From NCBI RefSeq assembly GCF_031755915.1, contig NC_083380.1:29856501-29920500 (forward strand): a stretch of DNA of 64,000 nt, in the 5' to 3' direction. This document shows positions 48,243 through 59,208 of the stretch, piece after piece (the stretch's first letter is position 1; every line of letters starts with the position of its first letter). The notes under the pieces are model-generated. The model saw only the letters and a list, made by a program, of their open reading frames with translations, searched no databases and was not told the origin of the DNA. Position numbers and translations under genes: made by a program. This DNA comes from Ziziphus jujuba (taxonomy: Eukaryota; Streptophyta; Magnoliopsida; Rosales; Rhamnaceae).

Positions 48243-48485
48243 AGATGAATCTGAGTTAATTCAGAGAATTGTGGAAGCAACGTTGAGCAAAGTGAACCGC
48301 ACACCACTTTTATGTTGCCAAACATCCAGTTGGAATAGATGCCCGTGTACAACATTTGGGTTCATTAGCAGATGTTGGAGCGAATGATGTCCGAGTGATA
48401 GGGATTCATGGAACTGGTGGTATAGGCAAGACAACTATTGCCAAAGCTGTTTTCAACAAATTTGCTGATGATTTTGAAGGTTCTA
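48243..48485 (+). pseudogene. TNL-1 NB-ARC first part, copy b, with intact P-loop
   Basis: It starts DESELIQRIVEATLSKVNRT. An extra T at about 48311 shifts the frame. After it come VGIDARVQHLGSLADVGAND, VRVIGIHGTGGIGKTTIAKA (complete P-loop GGIGKTT) and VFNKFADDFEG. The LTR-like insertion starts right after TTCTA, and the exon resumes at 51444. Confidence 0.85.
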
Positions 48486-51438
48486 TGTCAGGACCCGTCC
48501 AGAATTCCTCCTCCGGAATCCTAGACAAGCCCTGATCCCAGGGAAACCCTACCGAACCCTCCAACGGAAAATCCGGCAGAGCCTCCCCTAAGGGATTTAC
48601 TTACCACAAATTACCTGCACTGAAAACACACTTCTATAAACATCCCCTTATTCCTCCCACAATACTACAAATTGGCTCCACAAATTTCAGCACTCCAAAA
48701 TAAATACAGTAATCCAGTGCAATTTAAATACAACAAGAGTGAAGAAATATTACAACTGCAATAAAAGAAGAACAGGGTACTTCACGAACTAAAACAGCGA
48801 GGAAGATCGAGTCCGCTCCGAATGAACAACGACAACCTGGTACCTAGAGGAACGGAATTTAAGAGTGTGAGATGCTAATCATCTCAGTGAGCGACCCTAC
48901 TACTAAACAATATAATACCACGGTAATAGGTATATAAATAATAATTATTTGGAAATAATATTTTCTCTCAAAACCCTTACAATTCTCTCAATTGGAAAGG
49001 TTCCCCTTTTAAAACATTTTCACAAAACCCTTTATTCATATTCCCTGAAAACCAAGACATCAAATAAATTCCAGAAACAGTGATAATTATTTTTAATTCC
49101 AATACAGTTTTAAAACATTTTATTTTTAAAACACAGTTCCGAAAATCAGTTGATGCACCCACTATATACTAGTGGCGCCAACGGTACCCAGCGTCCCGAG
49201 GTACCGCCAGACAGGAGGTTATAGAAAGAAACCGGCATACGATCGCGTGGCGTCCCACTGCGCCGCTGCTAACCTGGTGTCCCGGCCATGGGGGGTGGCC
49301 ACCCTCATCCGATGGCAACCACAGGACACCCTCATAATATCACCTGCGCGCTACTCACACCCACCTGCGCGCTAATCATATCCGTGTGCACAATATCCAT
49401 ATCACATATACCATATCACATATAATCAGAATACCAGTACGTGCACGGTGCATCTAAAAATCATAAAATCCACAAATTTAAATTATAAAACAAATTTCAC
49501 ATTTTTCATAAGCATAGCGGGCATAATCCATCCGCTTGAACTGGAAAATTCTCCACAATTTCTTTATAATCAATACCATAAATTCCATGATTTTCAAATC
49601 CACCAACTCCCAAATCCATCAATTCAAATATCCACATTTTTCCAAGCATAAATAATTTCTCAAAATATAATAATCAAATCTCATAATATTCCATGGGCAT
49701 ATTTTATAAAAATTGAAATCACCAACATAACCAAATATTTTCCTCGAAATATTTGAAAATCAAATCGTGCCCAATTTACCATTAAAACCACACAAATTTC
49801 AAAATCCTCAAAACCATAAAATAATTTCACATGGCATAAATTTGTAAAATGCACATTTTCTTAAATCCAATAAATGCATAAATAATTCCACAATAAATCC
49901 AATAAATATTTGGCACATAGAAATTAATTTCCAAATATTTAAATCACACATAATATATTCACCAATTAAATTTCCCAAAATAAATTTGAAGGTGGGTCAC
50001 TCACCTTATGCACGTATCTCAATCAAGATCCTCCGTAGGATCGACTCCGCTACTCGCACGTGCACCTAAAACATCCACAGTACCAAACCACAAATATTAA
50101 TATTTTATTCGGGTAATTCCCAAATGGGTACCCGATGGAGCGAACACCAACGATAACTAAAATTTACGAATTATATACCGAATCGAAGCTCGAGTGATGC
50201 TAATCACAGATCTGGTCTTAATTTCTGATGATCGTACCCGACGGGGTCGGAATTTCGTCGGGAAGCTTTTCGGATTTTGGCTCCGCAATTCTCCCAAACC
50301 ATCGCGAATTGGCGGAAACGGATGCTGGATTCGGGTTCAGGAGGTTGAACACAGTGGACTGGAGCCGGCCGGAAAACTGGGTACTCGCCGGAACAGTACT
50401 TTCTGGCGAGCCACCGCGGTCACCGGCAACCGTCGCCGGCGGCGGCGCGTGCGGTGGCCGTTGGTCGTGAAATTTTGCAGACTTGTAGATCGTGAGGAGA
50501 GCAACCCAACGGGACCGACGGTGAGCAAAACGGAGGTCGGACGGCGGAGAAATCACCGTTTGAAGATTTCCGGCCCCTCGCCGGAAAATGCTCCGATCCA
50601 GGCGCGTCGGTGGTCCGATGGCCGTGATTTTTGGTGGGTCGGCCGGACTTGAGGAGAGGAGGATGGGTGTACGGTGCGTGTGGCCGGAAAATGGCTGGAA
50701 GTGGGTCGATTTGCGGTGGTCGGCGGTAGAGGGGAAAAACTCGCCGCCGAACTTCGGACGTTCGATCCGGGCGCGTCCGGCGGCCGTTCACCGTGAAATT
50801 TGGAGGTTTTGCCGGAAATGAGGAGGGCAACCTTGCTGGCCGGCGCGTGTGCAGTAACTCGGTCGAAAAATTTGAAAATCTCCTGTGGCCGGCGACTCTC
50901 TCTCTCTCTTTCTCTCTCCTCTCTCTCTTTCTCTCTCTTCCCCGAGAGTTTTAACAAATAAAAACCCCTGTGTGACACTGTTCATGCCACGTGGACCAAT
51001 CAGAAGCTGACACGTGGCGTTACTGTGCACTTAAGCCAGATATATTAAAATAATACGGTACCCGGCGAATTTCAAACGTCCGTAACTTTTTAACCAAATG
51101 TCTGATTTAAGCGTGCCACTAGTCTATGAACTCGTATCGACGAGTACTTTACAACCATACAAGAGTCAACTCAAAATTACATAACAAGAAAAAGTCAACT
51201 CCCGGCACCTTTTGAACAGTTTGCACTTCAATTTGTTTCGCCCATAACTTTCAAACCGTAGCTCCGTTTTTGACATGCTACTAGTCTACGAACTCAGGGC
51301 GCCATGCACTTCGGCACGGTACCCTGGTCAACTTGAAATTCCAACTAGAGCAAAAAGTTAACTTTTGACCCGTTCGGTCAACGGTCAACCTCGGTCAACG
51401 TGCTCGGATTCCGGTGCGATTTGGGACGGGGTGTTACA
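48486..51438. mobile_element. 2953-bp LTR-like insertion (solo LTR) in TNL-1
   Basis: The insertion starts TGTCAGGACCCGTCC, ends GGGACGGGGTGTTACA, and is flanked by 5-bp repeats TTCTA at 48481-48485 and 51439-51443. TG...CA ends and a 5-bp TSD are typical of LTR-retrotransposon LTRs. No gag or pol is present, so a solo LTR of a family with very long LTRs is the simplest reading. Internal marks are GATGCTAATCATCTCAGTGA (about 48870) and GTGGCGCCAACGGTACCCAG (about 49173), both also found in the copy at 61851. A GC-rich block lies at 50220-50880 and a CT-rich run at 50896-50940. Open frames in the GC-rich block on both strands have no recognisable domain. Confidence 0.8.
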
Positions 51439-52303
51439 TTCTACTTCCTTGCAAATGCTAGGGAAACATCACAACAATATTATGGTTTGGTCTAGTTACA
51501 GGAAACACTTTTGTTTGACGTGTTGGGGGATCGAAATTTAAAGGTTGGGAATACACATAGAGGTATCAACATCATAAGGGATAGACTTTGTCACAAAAGA
51601 GTTCTTCTGGTTCTTGATGATGTGGATCATATAGACTAGTTGGAGGCATTGGTTGGAGAGCATGCTTGGTTTGGCCCAGGAAGTAGAGTTATCATAACAA
51701 CTAGAAATAAGCACTTTTTAACCACTTACGAAGTTGACGCAACATATGATATTAAGGGACTCGATTACTATGAAGCTCTTGAACTTCTTATCTGGAATGC
51801 TTTTAAAGGGAACAAGCCAGCAGAAGGTTACCATGGACTCTTGCGGTGCATTGTAGAATATGCTGATGGGAATCCTTTGGCGCTAGTGGTTTTAGGTTCC
51901 TTTCTATGGGGTAGAAGCAAACATGAATGGACAAGTGCCATCGAGAATATAGAAAGGAAACCCCACAAGTAGGTTTATGGCATACTTAAGATAAGTTTTG
52001 ATGCTTTACGGGATAATGAAAAGACTATCTTTCTTGATATTGCATGTTTCTTTGTTGGTGAGGACAGAGGTTATGTCATCAAAGTACTTGAGTGCTTTAA
52101 TCTCTGTCCGACCATTGGAATTGAAGTTCTTATTGATATGTCTCTTGTTACTATAGAGCAGGGAAGAGTGAAAATGCATAACTTAATACAAGAAGTGGGT
52201 TGGGAAATTGTCCACCAAGAATCTCCTGAAGTTGGCAAATGCAGTATATTATGGTTAACTGAGAATGTTTTTCATGTGTTCTTGGAGAACATGGTAAGGA
52301 TTG
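51439..52303 (+). pseudogene. TNL-1 NB-ARC remainder and ARC2
   Basis: After the second TSD copy: a stop (51493), LQETLLFDVLGD, the kinase-2 motif KRVLLVLDDVDHID then stop (51637), RNBS-B GSRVIITTRNKHFL, the GLPL-type motif GNPLALVVLGSFLWG, stop (51970), KISFDALRDNEK, DIACFFVGED, and VKMHNLIQEVGWEIVHQESP. The MHD motif is MHN here. The sequence ends at ENMVRIV where the copia LTR begins, before any LRR. Confidence 0.9.
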
Positions 52304-52586
52304 TGTAGGATTTTTAGAACAAAAAACACAACAAAAACGAAAGAGAAAGAAGCTTAAACTGGTGTGGTTCACACCCTCGTTCATTTTGGATATAACATAT
52401 AGCCATAAGTTTTCAGAAACAATAAACCACCTAATTTTCACCTACTACTGCAGTAATCATATTGCCAAAAGACAAATCATACTTTGGCTACCTAATACAA
52501 CACTGTTTTTACCAAAAACTGAAAGTACAGTAACTAATCATTACAAAGCAACTTATGACAACAACAAAAGTGATATTACACTAACA
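52304..52586 (-). repeat. 3' LTR of the copia element
   Basis: In plus orientation it runs from TGTAGGATTTTTAGAAC to GTGATATTACACTAACA, about 283 bp, giving TG...CA ends on both strands. The left flanking bases are GATTG (52299-52303), a candidate TSD with no surviving partner. Confidence 0.85.
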
Positions 52587-53066
52587 CTCCTTCTTGACAC
52601 TTTTGCTGGAAACACTACGATCATTTCTTAATGTTTCAAACTTGTTTCTTGGCAAAGCTTTTATCAAAATATCAGCAAACTGGACCTCAGAACTGCAATG
52701 AACCAGCTTCACTTCATCATTTCTTTCAGCTTCTCTCACAGCATTATATTTGACTGGAATATGCTTTGTTCTTCTATGTTGATCTGGATTTTCAGCAATA
52801 GAAATTGCAGACTTGTTGTCACAGTGTATAGTGTTAGCTTCTTCTTGCCTCTCATTTAAATCAACAAGCAACTTCCTTAGCCATAAAGCTTGATTTGAAG
52901 CAACTGCAGCAGCAATATATTCAGCTTCAGCTGTGGATTGAGCAACTGAATCTTGTTTTTGTGAGCTCCATGAAAAAGGACTTGAACCAAGAGAAAATAA
53001 ATACCCTGAAGTAATTTTTGAATCCTCCATGCGTCCAGCCCAATCACTATCAACATAGCCCATCAA
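52581..53066 (-). pseudogene. Copia RNase H domain
   Basis: The frame contains GYVDSDWAGRMEDSKITSGY, SWSSQKQDSVAQSTAEAEYI and DNKSAISIAENPDQHRRTKH, the ordered RNase H blocks of copia polyproteins, with the catalytic residues D, E and D in these motifs. It is separated from RT by a single stop codon between FLKQE and GKLMGYVDSD. The last codons overlap the 3' LTR. Confidence 0.9.
52587..52598 (-). other. Copia polypurine tract
   Basis: On the minus strand GTCAAGAAGGAG directly precedes the LTR start TGTTAGTG. Confidence 0.8.
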
Positions 53067-53072
53067 CTTGCC

Positions 53073-54089
53073 TTATTCTTGCTTCAAAAACCAAATACCA
53101 TAGTCTATGGTGCCTCTAATGTACCTTAATACTCTTTTAGCTGCAGAATAATGCATATGTGATGGAGCATGCATAAATCTGGAAAGCAAACTCACAGAAA
53201 ACATAATGTCAGGTCTAGAAGCACATAAATACAGCAAATTTCCAATAAGGCTTCTATAGGTTGAAACTTCAATCTTGGCAGCACTATTTTCGAGTTCAAA
53301 TTTTTGATTGTAAACCATTGGAGCGTCAACTGGATTACACTTCTCCATGTCAAACTTTTTGAGTAGTTCCACAGCATACTTCTTTAGAGATAAGAAAATG
53401 CCATTACTAAATTGATATATCTCCATGCCAAGAAAGTAGTTCATCACTCCTAAATCTGATATTTCAAACACCTTTTGCATTTCAGATTTAAACTCCAACA
53501 CACTTTGTGAATCTCCTCCTGTAACAAACAAGTCATCAACATATAGTGAAACAATCAATTTTTCATCATTTGAACCTGACTTCATGTACAGAGTAGGCTC
53601 ATTCTCACTCCTTTTAAATCCTTTTCCAATAAGATGTGAGTCAATTCTGCTATACCAAGCTCTGGGAGCTTGTTTCAAGCCATAAAGAGCCTTTTGCAAT
53701 TTATAAACTTTGTCTTCCTTTTCTTGAACAACAAAGCCTTTAGGTTGTTCAACATGTAATTCTTCCTGCAGATAACCATTTAGAAATGTAGATTTCACAT
53801 TTAAATGGTAAACTTTCCAGCCCTTTTGAGCGGCAAGTGCTAGTAGAAATCTGATTGTTTCATGTTTTGCAACTGGTGCAAACGTATCTCCATAATCAAT
53901 ACCAGGTTGCTGCACATAACCTTTAACTACCAATCTTGCTTTATGCTTATTTATTGTACCATCTGCATTGACCTTGGTCCTAAAGACCCATTTCACTCCA
54001 ATGACCTTTTTGCCTTGGGGTTTGTTCACTAATTTCCAAGTTTTGTTTTTGATTATCATATTGATTTCCATTTCATGGCCTCTCTCCAT
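53073..54089 (-). pseudogene. Copia reverse transcriptase domain
   Basis: This 338-codon frame carries WKLVNKPQGKKVIGVKWVFR, KARLVVKGYVQQPGIDYGDT, FAPVAKHETIRFLLALAA and the catalytic VSLYVDDLFVTG, followed by ASRPDIMFSVSLLSRFM. These define an RVT_2 (copia-type) reverse transcriptase with its YVDD box intact. It is out of frame with the integrase piece upstream because of the minisatellite at 54165-54720. Confidence 0.93.
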
Positions 54090-54164
54090 GTCTCGAACTG
54101 ATTTGCGTCATAGAAAGTAATTGGATCACACAATGCTAGGTTGCATCTTTCATATTCATCAGTC

Positions 54165-54720
54165 AAGCATTTTGTACCTCGAACATCGGACATGCGTCTT
54201 GTAACTCGAACATTGGATAGGAATCTTGTATCTCGGACATCAGACAGGGGTCTTATAGCTTGGACATCGGATATGGGTTTTGTATCTCGGACATCGGACA
54301 TGGGTCTTATAGCTCGGACATCGAACAGGGATCTTGTATCTTGGACATCGGACAAGGGTCTTATAGCTCGGACAGGGGTCTTATAGCTCAGACATCAGAC
54401 ATGGGTCTTGTATCTCGGACATCGGACATGGGTCTTATAGCTCGGACATCAGACAGGGGTCTTGTATCTCACCCATCGGACATGAGTCTTATAGCTCGGA
54501 CATCGAACAGGGGTCTTGTATCTCGTACATCGGACATGGGTCTTGTATCTCGAACATCGGACAAGGGTATTGTATCTCAAACGATTCTTTTGGATGCATC
54601 AGTCAGAGGTCTTGTACCTCGGATGCTTCTCTCGGATGCATCATTCAAAGGTCTTGTACCTTGGATGCTTTTCTCATATACATCAGTTAAGGATCTTGTA
54701 TCTCGGATTCCAACAGCATC
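54165..54720 (-). repeat. 27-bp coding minisatellite between integrase and RT of the copia element
   Basis: About 15 units of 27 bp (GACATCGGACATGGGTCTT plus GTATCTCG or ATAGCTCG) alternate in two subtypes, which suggests an older 54-bp period. Three longer units follow (ATGCATCAGTCAGAGGTCTT type) at about 54585-54710. In the element's frame each 27-bp unit encodes nine residues of the type DTRPMSDVR. One unit near 54370 lacks 7 bp, which breaks the reading frame. Confidence 0.9.
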
Positions 54721-55698
54721 TTCATCATTTGAATCATTCTCCTCCTGAATCTCATCATGTTCTTGGATAAAATTCTTTTCTGAGGCTTGAACTTCACACT
54801 TTTTCCAATTCCAAACAGCAGCTTCATCAACTTTAACATTCCTACTAACAATTAGCTTGTTAGTTTTCAAATGATATACTCTGTACCTTTTTGTGTTGCT
54901 GCTGTAACCAACAAAAATTCCCATATTAGTTTTATGATCCAACTTGTCTCTCTTAATTTCAGGAACATGCATATAACAAATGCTCCCAAATATCTTCAAG
55001 TGCTCCACAGTAGGCTTAACCCCATACCACACCTCATATGGAGTTTTAAATTCCAATGCTTTAGCTGGTAATCTATTTATCAAATACACTGAGGTATTCA
55101 CTACTTCAGCCCAAAACTTCTTTGGTAATTGCTTTTCAAACAACAAGCATCTACACATCTCTATTATGGTCCTGTTCTTCCTCTCACTAACCCTATTTTG
55201 CTGAGGAGTATAGGAAGAGGTCAGCTGATGTTGAATTCTAGCTTCTTTGCATTGCAACTCAAACTTTTAAACTGTATATTTAGTCCCATTATCTGATCGT
55301 ATCACCTTGATGCTACATTTTGCTTGATTTTCTACCATGGCTTTAAAGTTAGTGAATATCTCAGCAACGTCAGATTTTTGTTTCAGAAAATACACTCAAC
55401 ACATTCTGGAGAAATCACCTATGAAAGTGAGAAAATATCTACTACCGTTGATAGAATTCTCACTCATAGGTTCACATATATCACTATGAATCAACTGATG
55501 CTTTTCAGAGGCTCTCCAAGCGCCTTTCGAAGGGAATGGTAGTCTTTGTTGGTTACCAAGCTGACACACTTCGCACACTTCCAGGTTTTTGCTAACAGCA
55601 GGTATATTCTCCACCAATATCTTTTCATGCATTAGATTCAAGGAGTCATAGTTAAAATGACCAAGTCTTTTATGCCACAACATCATTAGTTTTGGCAT
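54577..55698 (-). pseudogene. Copia GAG-pre-integrase and integrase, with two stops
   Basis: Piece one (55698-55396) has LWHKRLGHFNYDSLNLMHEK (pre-integrase), VCEVCQLGNQQRLPF and HSDICEPM, with the first catalytic Asp. A stop at about 55388 follows FSRMC. The next region has VIRSDNGTKYTV (second Asp) and then a TAA near 55268. Piece two (55257-54577) has SYTPQQNRVSERKNRTI (catalytic Glu) and PYEVWYGVKPTVEHLKIFGS. The zinc-binding HHCC and DDE residues are all present, but no continuous product can be made. Confidence 0.9.
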
Positions 55699-57058
55699 AA
55701 AAAATATTATTTCCTTTCTTGTTCCACTCTACCACAAAACTTTTATCTTTCATTCCAACATTTAGAATTTCAATTCCATGTTGATCATATATTATGCAAG
55801 ACTTATCTTGAAAATTCAAAGAATATTCATTTTCAAGCATTTGTCCCACACTTAACAAGCTTTTATTAAGTTCGGGTACATATAACACATTTGAAATGAG
55901 TTTAGTACCTGTTGAAGTTTCCACAGCCACTTCTCCTTTGCCTTGAACTTGAATAAAATCTCCATTTCCTATTTGGACTTTGGAAACAAAGCTTCTATCC
56001 AAGGTCTTGAAGAGATCAGCATCATGAGTCATATTTTGAGTGCAGCCACTATCCACCAACCAAGCTTCTTTGCTGCCGTTTTCTGCAATAATATGTAGCA
56101 ACAAATAGCCTTTTCTCACTTTGCTGTGCTTTATCAGCAACTTGTACTTGGTATGCTTGTTGCACTGGTCTTCCTTTGTTTTTGCAAACTTTTTCAATAT
56201 GTTCAAGTTGTTTGCAAGCTCTACATTGAAATTAGGCCTAAACCAACAATATTTTTTAGGATGGTTGTCCTTTTTACAATGAGAGCACTTCATAAACTTC
56301 TTTCTTTCACCTTTTCTGCTTGTACCAGCACCATGTTTTCCTTTGACATTACTTCTTCTACCTTGCTGCTTCCTTTGATTATTGTTTGCTGGGGCCTTAC
56401 CTTTTTGTAATGCTAAAAAAACACTTTCTGAGGTTTCTTCTTGTCTTATAGATCTTCTTTGTTCAATTGCTTGTAAAGCATTAACAAGCTTTGACAAAGA
56501 AATTTGATTTAGGTCTCTTGACTCCTCCAAAGATGAGATCTTTGCTTTGAACTTTTCTGATAAGCTGACCAGCACTTTCTCCACCACTCTTCTATCTCCT
56601 AGCTCCTCTCCAAGAATTCTGATCTGATTTACTACCTTCATCTGTTTGTCAATAAAGTCTTTTACCAACTCAGAATCTTTCATTCTTAAAGTTTCGAACT
56701 CCCTCCTTGAGTTCAATACCTGCATTTGTCTTGTTCTTGCACTTCCCTGGAACTCTTCTTTCAGCTTGTCCCAGACTTCTTTAGCTGTAGTGCAAGCCAT
56801 AATTCTGGTGAACATCACTTCTGAAACACCAGCATATAAGGCAGATAAAACCTTAAACTTTTTAGCAACCTCCTCACTATGTTGCTTTATTTGAGTGATA
56901 GTGGGATTTGTTGTCAAAGGGGGAGAATTTCTTTCGGTCTCTACTACTTCCCACAAGTCAAAAGCTTGAAGGTAAGCTTTTATTTTTATAGACCACATGG
57001 CATAATTTTCTCCAGAAAATATAGGAGATGATGAAGCAGAAAAATGAGTTGAAACCAT
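55670..57058 (-). pseudogene. Copia gag and protease
   Basis: The 462-codon frame starts MVSTHFSASSSPIFSGENYA and MWSIKIKAYLQAFDLWEVV (DUF4219/UBN2 gag). It contains the zinc knuckle CSHCKKDNHPKKYCW and the protease motif WLVDSGCTQNMTHDADLF, where DSG holds the catalytic Asp, and GKGEVAV plus LYVPELNKSLLSVGQM. This part is open from start to end; the polyprotein is broken downstream. Confidence 0.92.
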
Positions 57059-57137
57059 TTAAAAAATGAAGGAAAGATAGAAGGAAGGTTTTCTGTATTT
57101 TTACTGTTTTACTCACAGCCCCACTAAGATCATTAGA

Positions 57138-57149
57138 GCTCTGATACCA
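57138..57149 (-). other. Copia primer binding site (initiator tRNA-Met type)
   Basis: TGGTATCAGAGC on the minus strand lies two bases inside the 5' LTR edge (LTR start TGTAGG at 57152 in plus orientation). It is the standard complement to the 3' end of initiator tRNA-Met. Confidence 0.92.
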
Positions 57150-57151
57150 TT

Positions 57152-57348
57152 TGTAGGATTTTTAGAACAAAAAACATAGCAAAAACAAAAGAAAAAGAAG
57201 CTTAAACTGGTGTGGTTCACACCCTCGTTCATTTTGGATATAACATATAGCCACAAGTTTTCAGAAACAGTAAACCACCTAATTTTCATCTATTATTGCA
57301 GTAATTATATTGCCAAAAGACAAGTCATATTTTGGCTACCTAATACAA
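57152..57348 (-). repeat. 5' LTR of the copia element, outer end deleted
   Basis: It matches the first 196 bp of the 3' LTR (TGTAGGATTTTTAGAAC to GGCTACCTAATACA) and stops there. The next sequence is TNL coding sequence, not LTR. Confidence 0.85.
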
Positions 57349-58011
57349 TATGGCTCCATAATCCAGTTTATACGTCCAGGACGTCATATTCCACACTGGT
57401 TTGCCAAAACATGTGAAGGGAATTCTATACGCATTGCTGTATGTTCAAAAAAATTGAAGGAACTTGCAGGAGTGATTATCTGTGCAGTTTTTGAATTGGA
57501 CGGGAAAAATGCTAGACAGTTCGAGACGAATGATGATTGTTCATACCAGCTATGACTGACAAACTTTGGAACTGGAGGAAGCTCATGTGGATCGATTCCC
57601 AGATATATCTTTTCAATAAAGCCAGGTCACATGTGCCTTTACTATCTCCCTTCTTATTATGTTTACAACATGTTTGCTCGATTCGGGAGGGTTGGTAACA
57701 AATATATGGCCTCATTTTCAAAATTCTACGTAACCCGGTCCGACTTGTTTATCTCTAGGTGTGGAGTCCACACTGTATGGCATGGAGGTGAGAAAATACT
57801 TCCATGTCCTCCTCCTCCGTATCCAGCCAGTAGATCAAGCTAGAGAAGTTGGAGTGATAACCCCAACGAGGCCATTTTGCATCCACGGGAGACTAGGTAT
57901 CCTACACACTTGAGAACCAAAAGATTTAATGCAAGAGAGCAGCAAAACCAGCCAGCTCCTGCAACCTCTGAGACCCTCGTGGAAAACACAAGCAACTCTA
58001 TTGACGAATGA
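57349..58011 (+). pseudogene. TNL-1 C-terminal post-LRR (C-JID-type) domain
   Basis: The frame reads FIRPGRHIPHWFAKTCEGNS, LKELAGVIICAVFELDGKN and, after a TGA at 57553, GHMCLYYLPSYYV, VTRSDLFISRCGVHTVWHGG. A second shift leads to the C-terminal tail ending ENTSNSIDE at 58011. This pattern (G-x-IP-x-WF, then CAVFE, then KCGVH) marks the C-terminal jelly-roll domain found after LRRs in many TNLs, which takes part in effector recognition. Confidence 0.85.
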
Positions 58012-58450
58012 TAAAGACCAATGCCGACTCTCTAGAAGAATCTAAAATCATCTTGTTTTCTCTTAAAAATGGAGAACAGATAGTGTCATGGGAGTGATGA
58101 GAAAAAAATCTATAATTAAATATCAATATATTATCTATCTAGAATCAAGCAAGCAACCGACCTTCACCACTATAAAAAGGTGATGATGTATGACTTTTTG
58201 TCTTGTCCAATCACAATAAAAAAGGGCGACTGAGGGCTTTACGTGTGTGTGTGTGTGTGTGTGTGTGTCCTTTTAAGTGAGTAGAGTGTAAAAAGTTTTT
58301 TGCGCTGTGTTAATTGTGTGTTGCTCATCTGTGTGAGTGAGTGTATTAGTTTTTTTATTAATTAACAAAAATCAATATTTTGATTAACAAAAAAATCTCT
58401 CTTTTATTTATTTTATTTATTTTTTTATTTTACTAAGAATCACTTTTAGG
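58012..58450. other. TNL-1 3' flank
   Basis: No gene is recognised. A (GT)n microsatellite lies at about 58241-58268. Confidence 0.5.
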
Positions 58451-59177
58451 ATTGTATTTAGGTAACGTGTACAAGTCTCCCGATCCAGAACAATGAGAAT
58501 TATGTTTCATAAAAGCTCCTGTTGAAAGTTCTGGAGATATGGTTTTGTACTCATATTTAAAATTATCGAGAGCTCAATAAAATAACTTAAAATCTCTTTT
58601 CTCAATGAAGAAGGAAAGGTTAGTTGTGGAGCGGGTTAAATCCTCTTTTGCATTCTGGTATTGCTATTTTTATGTCAGTCTAGTTATCCATGTAATATGT
58701 CTTGAAGCTGCTGAGCTATAGACCTGTTTCTTATAAGGCTACACCTCTTAAACTAGTGAGTAACACTTATATGACTTTGGATTGTGTCTTTCTTAAGGAT
58801 AGTTTTTTTATCCTGGGGTATCACAGCAAATGATTTCTGCATTTTCAATGTTTATTTACCATTCATGCAAAATATTGGATGTAGTAGAAAGTAATCGAGT
58901 TGCTTTCCAAGAGTACGTACACTACTCCTTTGTATTGGACATGTACTTTTGAGTTTTGATTGCAGTAGAAAGTAATCGAGTGTTTTTCAAGAGTACACTA
59001 CTCCATTATTATATTGGACATGTTGTGTTTGCCTAGTAAGCTAGGGTGTTTTGGTCTACGAAGCCTCGAAGGCATGTCTTTCCAAAGTTTCTTTCCCCTT
59101 CCTCTTCTTCTATCTCTTTCTTCTTAATTATTAACATATTGTTCATGGGAAACTGTTCAAGGATGCTGTCTTCTTCT

Positions 59178-59208
<31 letters not shown>

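Larger units (their letters stand above)
52304..57348 (-). mobile_element. Ty1/copia retrotransposon, minus strand, 5' LTR truncated
   Basis: Domain order on the minus strand is gag, protease, integrase, RT, RNase H, which is the copia order. The 3' LTR is complete (52304-52586) and the 5' LTR (57152-57348) is missing its outer 86 bp or so. The LTR pieces differ at about a dozen of 196 positions by eye. A tRNA-Met-type primer site (57138-57149) and polypurine tract (52587-52598) are present. Stops interrupt the integrase and the RT/RNase H boundary, so the element is inactive. No TSD can be seen, because the right outer end is gone. Confidence 0.93.
46642..58011 (+). pseudogene. TNL-1: disease-resistance gene of the TIR-NBS-LRR class, shattered
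   Basis: The pieces are in order: TIR exon 46642-47168, NB-ARC exon start in two copies (47527-47727 and 48243-48485), NB-ARC remainder and ARC2 to 52303, and the C-terminal post-LRR (C-JID-type) domain 57349-58011. TNL proteins detect pathogen effectors and signal cell death through the TIR NADase and EDS1. Here no product is possible: there are stops in TIR (46819-46821) and NB-ARC (51493, 51637, 51970), two large insertions (48486-51438 and 52304-57348), a duplicated exon and no LRR region at all. The ancestral intron after the TIR exon is still recognisable. Confidence 0.9.

Noticed and set aside
50194..50978. Protein-coding genes on both strands in the GC-rich block
   Set aside because: Open frames of 140-150 codons occur on both strands at once, as expected from high GC and few stops. 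No domain is seen, and the block lies inside an LTR-like insertion.
54165..54720. CRISPR-like array of regular repeats
   Set aside because: The units are contiguous 27-bp tandem copies without unique spacers and lie inside a copia polyprotein of a plant genome.
54260..54748. 162-codon repetitive protein on the plus strand
   Set aside because: It is the antisense reading of the copia minisatellite; 27-bp units keep all frames open or closed together.
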